Assembly (NCBI GenBank): GCA_026770615.1
Contig: MU631481.1
Location: forward strand, 262,324 to 273,059
DNA length: 10,736 nucleotides
Reading direction: 5' to 3'
DNA from: Pavlovales sp. CCMP2436
Taxonomy: Eukaryota; Haptophyta; Pavlovophyceae; Pavlovales
The notes below the pieces were generated by a model, which was given only the letters and a program-made list of their open reading frames with translations, was not told the origin of the DNA and did no database searches. The position numbers and the translations under genes are program-made. Position 1 is the stretch's first letter. The number at the start of each line of letters is the position of its first letter. This document shows positions 1 through 7,136 of the stretch, in pieces.

Positions 1-858
1 GGGGGAGAGGGGGGGAAGGAAGAGGAAGATGACGAGATCGACCTCTGGCCGCTCTCAGCGTACAGTTCAGTGGCACTCGAATACGCGCGCGAGCTGGCTG
101 ACCATGGTGGTGAAGGATCATGTGATGTCGAGTGGAAGTGCACAAAAACGATAAGAGGGACAATACTGGTCAATGGCACACGCTTCCGAGCTGACAGAAT
201 AGCGCCAAATTTCGGAGGGGTGGATCTTACATCATATATAGGCGAAGGTATCACGTTCTCGCCCACATCGACGATACACAGCTTCCAAGGTATCACGTTC
301 GAAGGCGGCAAGCTCTACCTCGACATGAACATGATATGGGACGTTCGGATGCTGTATGTGGCCGTCAGTCGAGTCCGGACCATTAAGCAGCTCGCGGTTA
401 TCATGACCGCAAAGCAAACACGGTACATGGGTGAAGGCGTGCAACACCGAACTGAGAAGGCTCGACAGTTTGGGCTGGCGCGTGCAGCAGGACAAGGAGC
501 CATAGAAGAATATCCCGTTGGTGACGGGAGATATATAGCCGACCTGGCCGTGTTCGATATAGCCGAAAACGGGAAAATGAAGCTGGTCAAGCTCGTTGAA
601 GTGGCGGTGACCTCCCCTCCGACCAAGGAGAAATTGGCGTATTACAAAGAGCTCGGATTGGAGTGCGAAGTCGTCTACATCGAGAAAGAGCCACCAAAAC
701 AAAGTGTAAGTGTGCCACCCCCCCGCCTCCCCCGCCCCAGTCCGAGTTCGAGTTCGAGTCCGAGTCCGAGTCCGAGTCCGAGTTCGAGTTCGACCCCCTG
801 CCCGCCACCGATGTTTGCGGACGATAGTGATGAAGAAGACGGAGAAGGCGAGGAGTGA
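1..858 (+). CDS. SF1 helicase, C-terminal part, with PD-(D/E)XK-like extension (5'-truncated by window edge)
   Basis: The reading frame is open from base 1, so the gene begins upstream; an internal GTG at 70 is not needed as a start. The visible part opens with an acidic Gly/Glu/Asp stretch. Helicase motif V-like IHSFQGIT lies at 274-297 and motif VI-like YVAVSR at 355-372; together they are typical of the RecA2 domain of Pif1/RecD-type SF1 helicases. Walker A and B would lie off the window. After the helicase core, RYIADLAVFD (about 529-558), then KLVEVAVTS (about 589-615) and a Lys-rich helix with a following strand, resemble the D...E...K layout of restriction-endonuclease-fold nucleases, although the position two after Glu is Ala, not Lys. 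The tail is Ser/Pro-rich, then acidic (DDSDEEDGEGEE). Likely role is viral DNA replication or recombination. Helicase assignment is firm; the nuclease domain is a pattern-based inference. Confidence 0.8.
   Translation, partial: GGEGGKEEEDDEIDLWPLSAYSSVALEYARELADHGGEGSCDVEWKCTKTIRGTILVNGTRFRADRIAPNFGGVDLTSYIGEGITFSPTSTIHSFQGITFEGGKLYLDMNMIWDVRMLYVAVSRVRTIKQLAVIMTAKQTRYMGEGVQHRTEKARQFGLARAAGQGAIEEYPVGDGRYIADLAVFDIAENGKMKLVKLVEVAVTSPPTKEKLAYYKELGLECEVVYIEKEPPKQSVSVPPPRLPRPSPSSSSSPSPSPSPSSSSTPCPPPMFADDSDEEDGEGEE
739..792 (+). repeat. Nine tandem AGTYCG hexamers
   Basis: Nine uninterrupted copies of AGTCCG or AGTTCG run through the C-terminal coding part of the helicase gene. In frame they encode a Ser-Pro/Ser-Ser tract. 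The +2 frame reads Arg-Val dipeptides and stays open into the next gene. Because the unit is six bases, changes in copy number keep the frame. The tract probably makes a flexible linker in front of the acidic tail. Confidence 0.9.
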
Positions 859-1270
859 GGAGAGGAGTGAGGAGAGGGCGCGCTACATCCCCGTCGAATT
901 AAATCTCTCGTACTGCTATATCACAGCTTTCATGTGTGTTCAGAACGACTTGGACAACCTTCTTTACATCAGAGCCCGTGGTAAGGCTCGCAGAGGTGCA
1001 AAATCCGACCTTTTTTGCGAATACAACTACGGGGACATCCGTGTCATCGACAGTATAAATGGGAAATTCAATATAGAGTTCGATGTTGTTGACCCAGAGA
1101 CAAATGTTGTACTCCCTTTTCTTCGTATCGAAGCTAACGAGAGGGGGCTCTATATTTACGCGGAATCGACAGACAATTCAAAAGACCAGTTAATAGCCAC
1201 GTGCCCGACACCTCCGTTGCTCAATTACCTCATGGAGCTCCAGTCGAGGAAAGGAAGAAAACATAAATAA
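830..1270 (+). CDS. Hypothetical protein, 146 aa, overlapping helicase end
   Basis: The frame is open from 710, but its upstream part is only the shadow of the Ser/Pro hexamer tract, so the ATG at 830 (MKKTEKARSEERSEER) is preferred. This gives a 29-base overlap with the helicase stop at 858. A later ATG near 932 (MCVQNDLDN) is possible but would remove the strand-forming segment YIPVELNLSYCYITAF. The first 18 residues are highly charged and come partly from a 12-bp tandem repeat. The rest looks like a compact beta-rich globular protein with a Lys/Arg-rich C-terminus (LQSRKGRKHK). I recognise no family. The overlap with the helicase suggests coupled expression and perhaps a replication-linked role, which is inference. 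AATAAA overlaps the stop codon. Confidence 0.6.
   Translation: MKKTEKARSEERSEERARYIPVELNLSYCYITAFMCVQNDLDNLLYIRARGKARRGAKSDLFCEYNYGDIRVIDSINGKFNIEFDVVDPETNVVLPFLRIEANERGLYIYAESTDNSKDQLIATCPTPPLLNYLMELQSRKGRKHK
851..874 (+). repeat. 12-bp direct tandem repeat across the helicase stop
   Basis: AGGAGTGAGGAG occurs twice head to tail (851-862 and 863-874), followed by a partial third copy. The first copy contains the TGA stop of the helicase frame (856-858). In the overlapping downstream frame the repeat encodes RSEERSEER. It probably arose by slippage in the gene overlap. Confidence 0.85.
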
Positions 1271-1277
1271 AAATAAA
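1266..1277 (+). terminator. Tandem AATAAA polyadenylation-like signals
   Basis: Two adjacent AATAAA hexamers (1266-1271 and 1272-1277) overlap and follow the TAA stop at 1268-1270 of the 146-aa gene. They lie only a few bases before the next start at 1290. The same stop-overlapping arrangement recurs at 6362-6367. The AT-rich bases may also serve as promoter sequence for the next gene. Confidence 0.4.
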
Positions 1278-1289
1278 CCTTGATAGTAA

Positions 1290-1637
1290 ATGACGACTGT
1301 TTTCTATCCTACGAACGTGAGTCAAATACAAGAGTCTCAACTCGATGAGCTTAAGAGTGTAATACATAAAATGAAAATCGAGTTACCACAAAGTCTCGTC
1401 TTGATAAACGTGAAACGGTCCCCTAGTGGACAGACCGTGTCAGGCAGCTTTGCGCACGATAGAAGACTATTTTTCAAGGCCGACTCGCACTTCATACGAA
1501 TATTCAGAAAATCATGGTGGTGGTGTGACGTGGAATTTTACGCACTTATGAACGGGTCAAATCGTGCAATTTTATTTCCAAGAACCAATGATACAACACC
1601 CGATACGCCAGAGGCACGGTGTTGCAATGTCTCTTGA
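1290..1637 (+). CDS. Hypothetical protein, 115 aa
   Basis: ATG at 1290 lies 19 bases after the previous stop, in an AT-rich leader. The product starts with a likely helix (about residues 11-30, SQIQESQLDELKSVIHKMKI). A probable beta strand (SLVLINVKR) and a basic/aromatic segment with FRKSWWWCDVEFY at about residues 72-84 follow. The last 15 residues, PDTPEARCCNVS and neighbours, look unlike a folded end. Another plus-strand frame (GTG at 1564, ATG at 1627) is open across and beyond this stop, so a frameshift or altered 3' end cannot be excluded. No family is recognised. It is the last plus-strand gene before the convergent minus-strand block. Co-orientation and spacing support it as real; function is unknown. 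Confidence 0.5.
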   Translation: MTTVFYPTNVSQIQESQLDELKSVIHKMKIELPQSLVLINVKRSPSGQTVSGSFAHDRRLFFKADSHFIRIFRKSWWWCDVEFYALMNGSNRAILFPRTNDTTPDTPEARCCNVS

Positions 1638-1792
1638 AAGTGAAAAAAAAAATATCTCCGCTTATAATAAAATGCAGTGTAGTTACAAGTTCTTGAAACA
1701 TGAAGCTAAACACGAGTACAAAATCGAGACCAAAATCGAGAGCAAGTACGGACACACTCTCTTCCCGATGCTACTTCCAGGCTGGTACTCAC

Positions 1793-2455
1793 CTAGCGTC
1801 GGTTCTGCTTTAAGTTTTTCAGGCTGTGGGCTTTCACCGCGTTTACAACCAATCGTACCGGACCAGGTAGAAAGCGGTTTGCCTGATCTCTTTGAGGCAC
1901 TACCACGAGCGGGGCTTGACCTGATGGACGACGGCCAAGACTAGATAGATACGAAACAGGGTCCAGCCTTGTCCGTATATCCGTCTGACGCGATCCGTTC
2001 TGAATCTGCGGCTGAGATCGACCTGTAAAATTAAAATTCGGTAGGTCACCCAACCCAGATGCTTTGTTAAATGTAACGATTGAGGCACGAGAACCGGATC
2101 GTTCGGCCAAGCGCCCACCAAGCGAGTGCCCAGTGGAATTTGACGGTTTGTTATATTTTGCCTCGGCCAAAGCGGTGATCTCCCGTGCACGTCGTTGCCT
2201 CTGCGTCTCACGCCCATTACCAAATGCGATCAGTGCGTCGTCCACCAGGAAATCGCGTGGCGTTGTAGACCCTCGATGAACAATAGTGGGTTGCCCAGTA
2301 CGATTGTCGATGTAGACGTGTGTGTCGGCTTGTGATAGTTGACGGTCTAATGTGAACCCCAGTGTGTTGCCAAATACTCCCGCCTGGTCGAGTGGGAGGT
2401 ATGAAGCTCGTGCTAGATCTATTGCGTTTCGTTTGAAAGAGTCGTCTTCCTGCAT
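1793..2455 (-). CDS. Class 3-like lipase (alpha/beta hydrolase), 220 aa
   Basis: The protein has the hallmarks of a fungal-type (class 3) lipase. IVHRGSTTPRDFLVDDALIAFG at residues 58-79 matches the strand and oxyanion region that in this family reads roughly RGT...DW..D. GHSLGG at 109-114 is the nucleophile elbow with Ser111. Asp165 (RTRLDPVS) and His210 (KAHSL) sit where the rest of a Ser-Asp-His triad is expected. No signal peptide or membrane segment is apparent, and the C-terminus is basic. At 220 residues it is close to a minimal catalytic domain. It is the last gene of the minus-strand block, directly after the fibre gene. Related lipase-like or phospholipase-like genes occur in some Polinton-like and giant viruses; a role in breaching or remodelling membranes during entry or release is inference. 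The intact triad argues for activity. Confidence 0.82.
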   Translation of the reverse strand: MQEDDSFKRNAIDLARASYLPLDQAGVFGNTLGFTLDRQLSQADTHVYIDNRTGQPTIVHRGSTTPRDFLVDDALIAFGNGRETQRQRRAREITALAEAKYNKPSNSTGHSLGGRLAERSGSRASIVTFNKASGLGDLPNFNFTGRSQPQIQNGSRQTDIRTRLDPVSYLSSLGRRPSGQAPLVVVPQRDQANRFLPGPVRLVVNAVKAHSLKNLKQNRR

Positions 2456-2524
2456 CTCTATGGTACATGCAATTGTTATTTTTTTTTTGATCTTTTGATC
2501 TTTTTTTTTTGTTTCTTTTTACCT
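2456..2524 (-). promoter_or_regulatory. Poly(A)-tract leader upstream of the lipase gene
   Basis: On the minus strand this 69-bp gap reads as A-rich DNA with two runs of ten A (plus-strand T runs at 2479-2488 and 2501-2510). Between them is a duplicated 8-mer, TTTTGATC on the plus strand (2485-2492 and 2493-2500). A comparable ten-A tract precedes the major capsid gene. It could act as a promoter element, a nucleosome-excluding tract or the end signal of the fibre transcript. No convincing TATA box is seen. Confidence 0.4.
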
Positions 2525-5050
2525 TTAGCTTAATTTGGTGATACCGCTGCTAGTCAATCGGTAGAGTCCTGAAGCGGCTATGCGACCGTCCTTTAAAATT
2601 GTGATGTAGAATTTCCAAGATGTCATAGCTGAGGTAAGCATGTTTATGGTACGTCCCTCAGAGTTAGCCATGATGATTTTAAACGAGTTTGAAGACACAG
2701 GATCCACACTTAGCAGGTGAGCTCCGATAGGATGTACGGTTATAAATGTGAGATCCGGAACTGAAACAAAGGTGGATCCGCTTCCTGCTGTAACCTTTGT
2801 GAAAGTGACCTTGTAGAAACGGTACTCTATGTGAGCTGCGGTTACGTCAAACGCAACGGCGATGTTGCTACTCCAATTTGTTTTAGTAAATGTTTGAATA
2901 TCTGTGAACGTCGTGTCGTTTGAACCTGAGAGTGTCCATTCGGTAGGAGCAGTTACCCCAGGGTAGCGGGTACTGCCTTCAAAACGCAACGAGGATATTT
3001 TCAGGGGCTGTGGGTACTCGATTGTCAAAGATTGGGAACCCACTCCCGCCGTTGTGAAAGTGTTTTCAGCAGACCCCCAATAGGTACTCGCGCTCTTATC
3101 AAAAGCAGCGTTGGCCGCATAAGAAGCGTTGTTTTGAAACGTTGAACTACTTATAACCTTCCATCCGTCGCTGTTATTCCAATCAGTGGATGTTGTAATA
3201 TTCACATTGTTCGTGAAAGTCGGACTGTTTTTCAGGAACACAGCTACGTCGGTAGTACTGTACGCTGGTACCACGTTTATCTGTACATCACCACTAGGGT
3301 TGTCGGTGGTTATAAGCCACGAGTCTGATGTAGCAGTGCAGCTATCGATATTTACTTTTTCTTGAAATTTATACAATAGGTTCTCTATTCGTTCGATTGA
3401 GTTCACCAAATTAATAGTAGTTCCGTTGGTACTTTTTCCAAACAATGCGCTATAATAAGAATTGCTGTTCATTGACGATTGAATGATCTTCAACGAGAAA
3501 TCGTCCAGTGTAATATCCCGCGAACTGTCACTTTTCAGGATGAATGAAGTCACAGGGATGATTATACCAGTGTACGCTCCGGCTACTATTGTACTACCGC
3601 AAATACGTAGAACCGGCCTATAAAAACGTGGATAAATAGTAATCAATTCACCGACTTCTACATCTCTTAAAACCTCTGTCGCGTTTGAGAAGAACGAGAA
3701 ATCAAGATAGCGTTTGGTTATTAACGTGTATATTCTTTTTGATAACGAACGATAATCTTCAACCGTCTGTGTTATATCAAATGTTATCTGACGCGGAACA
3801 TCCGCACTTGAACCCGTGACAAATACGTCTATTTTTACAGTTCTAGCAAAGAAACCTGCCTTGTTTGGGAAATTTATCGGCCAATCGTGCCAATTAGAAG
3901 GTCGTACCCCCGCATGCCAGCCCGGATTACGCCAGTTTGGCACGCGCTCCAGACCTAGGTTGTCCTTGGATTCGTCTGAACCCAGCCACATTGAGAACCA
4001 GCCGTATCCCTCTGGTACACCGTAGGCTGGGTTGTAATCAAACACGGGTGAAAATTTATAGGTTGTATAATTAAATGATAAACCGAGATGGCCAAACGAA
4101 ACACCGTCCACGAAAGCACGCATTTGATCGTTCCATTTCACTATCACTTCTGCCGGGGTATCGGCAGGACTCCAGTAAAAGTACCGCTCGTAGGTTACAT
4201 CAGGACTGCCAGAATTTCGATATAAAACAACACTTAAAACGGGTAGTGGGTCAGGGAGTGCTAAGTTGCGAATTTTTAGTGTGTACGTCGAGGAGCTCGG
4301 ATCACTGTTCGTTTCTGTTTGCAATTTCAACGTGTCTCCGAGTACCACCAGTGTTCCGTCAATGAGTGATGAGTTCTCAGCGATCGTAAACTGCAAACCA
4401 ATAGAGTTCGATGCTGTCTCTAAATCGTCACTAAGTTTCAATTCGGACACAAACGTCAGGGGTGTTTCATAAATAGTCGGGTCAAAAGGTAAAATTAATT
4501 TTGAGCCTGTTTGCGAGGGAGTATACGTGTTTGCGAAAGGACGGGGTGCCATCTCTGTTTGCCACCATATATTAGTGGATAAGTCAGTAAGCCGCAGCCC
4601 AAGTGTGCCTTTGGCCTGGTCACTACCGAAATAGCGATCTACTTGGTAAAAGACATCCGTAAAGCTTCCATAATCCATGTTTTTGTTATAGACCCCGCTA
4701 AACTGGATTGACGCCGGACTATACATTAAATCACAGTGGCCAAAACTGACGCCGTCTACGAAAGCACGCATCTGGGTTTTCCATTTAATCACTATGGTCT
4801 CGGGTGAGTCTTCGGATGACCAAACAAAATCTCGAGTGTATGTGATCGATCCAGGTAGATTTTTTTTCATTCTTACTGTTAAAATCACAGAGGCTATTGT
4901 TCGAAGAAGCACTTTAGCGGGGTCTCTTGTTTTGTTTTGCTCTTCACCGTCGCTGCTCAAATTCAAATGAGTGATCGTAGTCGTGTTTGTGATCGTAGGG
5001 ATTTCAAGTGACTTTGTTTTGTTTTGCAACTGTCCGAAAACGTTAGCCAT
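2525..5050 (-). CDS. Fibre/adhesin-like virion protein with duplicated module and F5/8 type C-like domain, 841 aa
   Basis: This is the largest gene in the window. Two homologous modules are visible, roughly residues 51-160 and 271-375. Both contain a strand pair ending in IVIKW or VIVKW, then QMRAFVDGVSFGH (93-105 and 309-321), then a GSD(Q/E)(A/S)K..LGL segment. Residues about 621-755 fit a discoidin/F5/8 type C fold: W..SS..NNASYAANAAFDKSAST-YWGS, then a LTIEYPQPLKISSLRF strand and EWTLSGSNDTTFTDI. Such domains usually bind glycans or lipids. Composition is rich in Ser, Thr and Asn with few Cys, as in fibre proteins. There is no signal peptide or transmembrane helix. The N-terminus (MANVFGQLQNKTKSLEIP) could anchor to the capsid. 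Placed between the proline-rich structural-type gene and the lipase, it is most likely a receptor-binding spike, which is inference. A non-virion secreted adhesin is less likely. Confidence 0.75.
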   Translation of the reverse strand: MANVFGQLQNKTKSLEIPTITNTTTITHLNLSSDGEEQNKTRDPAKVLLRTIASVILTVRMKKNLPGSITYTRDFVWSSEDSPETIVIKWKTQMRAFVDGVSFGHCDLMYSPASIQFSGVYNKNMDYGSFTDVFYQVDRYFGSDQAKGTLGLRLTDLSTNIWWQTEMAPRPFANTYTPSQTGSKLILPFDPTIYETPLTFVSELKLSDDLETASNSIGLQFTIAENSSLIDGTLVVLGDTLKLQTETNSDPSSSTYTLKIRNLALPDPLPVLSVVLYRNSGSPDVTYERYFYWSPADTPAEVIVKWNDQMRAFVDGVSFGHLGLSFNYTTYKFSPVFDYNPAYGVPEGYGWFSMWLGSDESKDNLGLERVPNWRNPGWHAGVRPSNWHDWPINFPNKAGFFARTVKIDVFVTGSSADVPRQITFDITQTVEDYRSLSKRIYTLITKRYLDFSFFSNATEVLRDVEVGELITIYPRFYRPVLRICGSTIVAGAYTGIIIPVTSFILKSDSSRDITLDDFSLKIIQSSMNSNSYYSALFGKSTNGTTINLVNSIERIENLLYKFQEKVNIDSCTATSDSWLITTDNPSGDVQINVVPAYSTTDVAVFLKNSPTFTNNVNITTSTDWNNSDGWKVISSSTFQNNASYAANAAFDKSASTYWGSAENTFTTAGVGSQSLTIEYPQPLKISSLRFEGSTRYPGVTAPTEWTLSGSNDTTFTDIQTFTKTNWSSNIAVAFDVTAAHIEYRFYKVTFTKVTAGSGSTFVSVPDLTFITVHPIGAHLLSVDPVSSNSFKIIMANSEGRTINMLTSAMTSWKFYITILKDGRIAASGLYRLTSSGITKLS

Positions 5051-5080
5051 TTCAGAATGTGTATATCAGCACCGTATATT

Positions 5081-5086
5081 TTTATT
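5081..5086 (-). terminator. AATAAA polyadenylation-like signal after the 407-aa gene
   Basis: TTTATT on the plus strand reads AATAAA on the minus strand, 27 bases downstream of the stop of the 407-aa gene and before the fibre start at 5050. The surrounding TATAATAAAAATATACGG on the minus strand could equally be the AT-rich promoter of the fibre gene, so the two roles may share the 62-bp gap. Confidence 0.35.
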
Positions 5087-5112
5087 ATAGTCGACAGATC
5101 ATCGTATTAGAT

Positions 5113-6336
5113 TTAAGGGACGTCATTCTTGTGTAGACCAAATACTACCGAGATTGCTGCCCGAGCTCTGATTGAAGTTAGGCCTCCGTATCGTTCCCGG
5201 ATTGGACTTAGCAAGCTCGCGTAAGTGATCAGCCTCTGCCTCTGCGATGAGGACTCTAGTTCATTTTTAGACGGCAACCGGCGACGATCGCTCATCTCCC
5301 ACATCATCCGCATCTGCTCCTCGCTGAACTGGATTCCTAGTGATTCAACCTCGCCCTGGCGCTTCATAAATCCTTTTATAACGGGTCCCCTTGAAGAAGA
5401 GCCAGACTCCGACCCAGTCGAAACGACCCCCGTCGATTTAGTGGGTGAGTCAAATCCTGTTACACGACGCGTAGGTGCTGCGGGTCTGCCAATAGGCGCC
5501 TCCGGGAAATTCGGGGGTGTGTTAGGTGCTGGGGTCGGGGGTGTATACGTTAACTGTGGAGTAGACATTGTGGGTTGGGTAGAGCGTGTAAACCCCGGTG
5601 GTAGGGGAGGACCTGCAAAGACTCTCGGAGGGGGAGCCGCTGGTGGTAAAAAACTGCCAAGTGTCACAGACGGATTCATTATAAATCCACGCCCGTCGCG
5701 ACGTACCTGCCTCGGAATCATGGTGAGCACACCGGATGGTACGACTGGTTCGACTGGTATAGCGTCTGGTATGGGTGCGGCTCTCGGCTGAGGACGTAGA
5801 TCTGGAGGCAGCACACCGCTGGAATTCGGAATTGACGGGGGCCCCTGAACGGACGGTGGTATGCGAGAGTAGAACACCTGGTCGCCTCGCCCACCCGACA
5901 CGGAGCCTCGTGGATTTACAAAACCTTGGGTGGTGTTGCTGTTTGATGGTCGATCTCGTCCACTTAGCAACGGAGGTCTCGCTGGGATTATTGATCGATT
6001 TAGTACTGGCTCACCTCCTATGTTGTTGAGCACGTCGTCATAAACGCCCGCGGCTTGATAGGCTGTATATATATTTTTGGGTTCGCGAGGGAGGCGAGGA
6101 AGGTCTACTTGTGGCAAGTCCATTATAATTGGGCGAGCGCTGTACACTAAATACTCACTAAACTCATGATGACGTGGACCCGTCATGTACACGGGTGCGA
6201 TCTTGCCTTTTCGAAAAATCGGATGCATAGCTCCGTCGTACGGTCGGCCGTTGAGCAAATAATGCGTAACTCTGTTGCGAGGATCCGTGTCCGTCAGCGC
6301 GAGAAGCCTATCACGGTTGAGATTATTCACTGCCAT
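5113..6336 (-). CDS. Proline-rich hypothetical (probable structural) protein, 407 aa
   Basis: Three parts can be seen. Residues 1-110 look folded, with segments such as RVTHYLLNGRPYDGAMHP and EFSEYLVYSARPIIMDLP. Residues about 115-300 are a low-complexity Pro/Gly/Ser/Thr linker with PPAAPPPRVFAGPPLPPGF and TYTPPTPAPNTPPNFP. Residues about 315-407 are basic and helical: FSEEQMRMMWEMSDRRR, then SQRQRLITYASLLSPIRERYGG. There are no catalytic motifs, signal peptide, membrane helices or Cys. It lies between the packaging ATPase (26-bp gap) and the fibre gene (62-bp gap). A two-headed scaffold or a capsid-fibre connector is suggested by architecture and position only. I recognise no family. Start at 6336 is the first ATG after the ATPase stop. 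Confidence 0.7.
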   Translation of the reverse strand: MAVNNLNRDRLLALTDTDPRNRVTHYLLNGRPYDGAMHPIFRKGKIAPVYMTGPRHHEFSEYLVYSARPIIMDLPQVDLPRLPREPKNIYTAYQAAGVYDDVLNNIGGEPVLNRSIIPARPPLLSGRDRPSNSNTTQGFVNPRGSVSGGRGDQVFYSRIPPSVQGPPSIPNSSGVLPPDLRPQPRAAPIPDAIPVEPVVPSGVLTMIPRQVRRDGRGFIMNPSVTLGSFLPPAAPPPRVFAGPPLPPGFTRSTQPTMSTPQLTYTPPTPAPNTPPNFPEAPIGRPAAPTRRVTGFDSPTKSTGVVSTGSESGSSSRGPVIKGFMKRQGEVESLGIQFSEEQMRMMWEMSDRRRLPSKNELESSSQRQRLITYASLLSPIRERYGGLTSIRARAAISVVFGLHKNDVP

Positions 6337-6361
6337 TGATGTCTGTAATCTGTGCCAACAT

Positions 6362-6367
6362 TTTATT
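6362..6367 (-). terminator. AATAAA signal overlapping the ATPase stop
   Basis: AATAAA on the minus strand overlaps the TAA stop codon of the packaging ATPase (6363-6365). The overlap leaves almost no 3' untranslated sequence, matching the compact layout at 1266-1277. Confidence 0.35.
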
Positions 6368-7136
6368 TTACTCTATAAGTGAGTTTTGCAAATTTGTTGT
6401 AAATAAGTGCGTTCCCGACGTCTATAAACATAAACTGGTGGGTGTCTCCTCCAGGCTTGAAGACGTGATTATACAGTTCTTGAAACTCGATTTTACTACG
6501 CGGTACCAACTCGTCTCTGATGCTCTCCAGTTCTCGTAAATTTGACACTCGAAAGAGAAAAAGGGAGCTTATGAGTTTTCTAACAGTTAGCGGAACTGAT
6601 CTGTATGTTTGGCTGATAATCCACACACTCACCCGTAAGTGCCTTCTATTAGATATCAGTTTTTCTAATGCCGTTCGTAGTGTGTTTTCTTTAAGGGAAG
6701 ACATAAAATCGTCGATTATAATCAAAGAATTCTTTTTCAGTTTTGAAGCGGTCTCCAATTTCAAAATCACTACATCGAGAGTTGCTTTATCCAGTTCGTG
6801 ACTCACTTTATCATGATTTTTGAACGGTGAATCGCTCATCGAGGCGAAGGACGAGGCTGGCACGAACAACCACACGTTGTCGAAGACCCCGTTATAAATC
6901 CTGGGACTTGTTTGTGTGAGCAAGGCTGTTGATAGACTCGTTTTACCAGATCGCGGCGGTCCTAAGAAGCACGCAAACATGTGTTGAGTCGGTAGGGGCT
7001 GTGGGATATTATCACCTAGTGCGTTGTCAACATCAAATCGAGCAATCGTCAACGGTATTGAGTTGGCCTCCTCTGTAACTTTGTCGGTCGAATTAATAGT
7101 AAGGTCTTCCGGGTCAATCTTGGAGGTTACTTCCAT
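6363..7136 (-). CDS. FtsK/HerA-type (A32-like) genome-packaging ATPase, 257 aa
   Basis: Walker A is GPPRSGKTS at residues 59-67 (Lys65, Thr66). Walker B is LIIIDDF at 138-144 (Asp142, Asp143). The sensor-like WIISQTYRSVP at 172-182 carries the conserved Gln176. The order, the ESxxSGK-like P-loop context (HMFACFLGPPRSGKTS) and the length match the A32-like packaging ATPases of Polinton-like viruses, virophages and NCLDVs, which are usually about 200-300 aa. The enzyme should power translocation of viral DNA into preformed capsids. The first 45 residues are polar and probably disordered. A TATA-like TATTATATAGC lies just upstream on the minus strand. Neighbours are structural-type genes, as expected for a packaging module. 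Identification is firm at the family level. Confidence 0.9.
   Translation of the reverse strand: MEVTSKIDPEDLTINSTDKVTEEANSIPLTIARFDVDNALGDNIPQPLPTQHMFACFLGPPRSGKTSLSTALLTQTSPRIYNGVFDNVWLFVPASSFASMSDSPFKNHDKVSHELDKATLDVVILKLETASKLKKNSLIIIDDFMSSLKENTLRTALEKLISNRRHLRVSVWIISQTYRSVPLTVRKLISSLFLFRVSNLRELESIRDELVPRSKIEFQELYNHVFKPGGDTHQFMFIDVGNALIYNKFAKLTYRVK

Noticed and set aside
232..702. Minus-strand frame of 156 aa opposite the helicase
   Set aside because: It lies wholly antisense to a frame with clear helicase motifs and has no recognisable features of its own.
710..829. N-terminal extension of the 146-aa gene containing an Arg-Val tract
   Set aside because: It is the out-of-frame reading of the Ser/Pro hexamers; the ATG at 830 is simpler. 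It is kept only as a frameshift question.
1564..1944. Plus-strand frame of 126 aa at the convergent junction
   Set aside because: It begins inside the 115-aa gene and ends antisense to the lipase coding region; no family or composition signal is strong enough to call it a gene.
2545..2580. tRNA D-arm-like string TCAATCGGTAGAG
   Set aside because: It lies in the 3' coding part of the fibre gene and no T-arm or acceptor pairing follows.
5225..5791. Plus-strand frame of 188 aa rich in Gly and Val
   Set aside because: It is the antisense of the proline-rich linker of the 407-aa protein; Pro codons read as Gly/Trp/Arg on the other strand.
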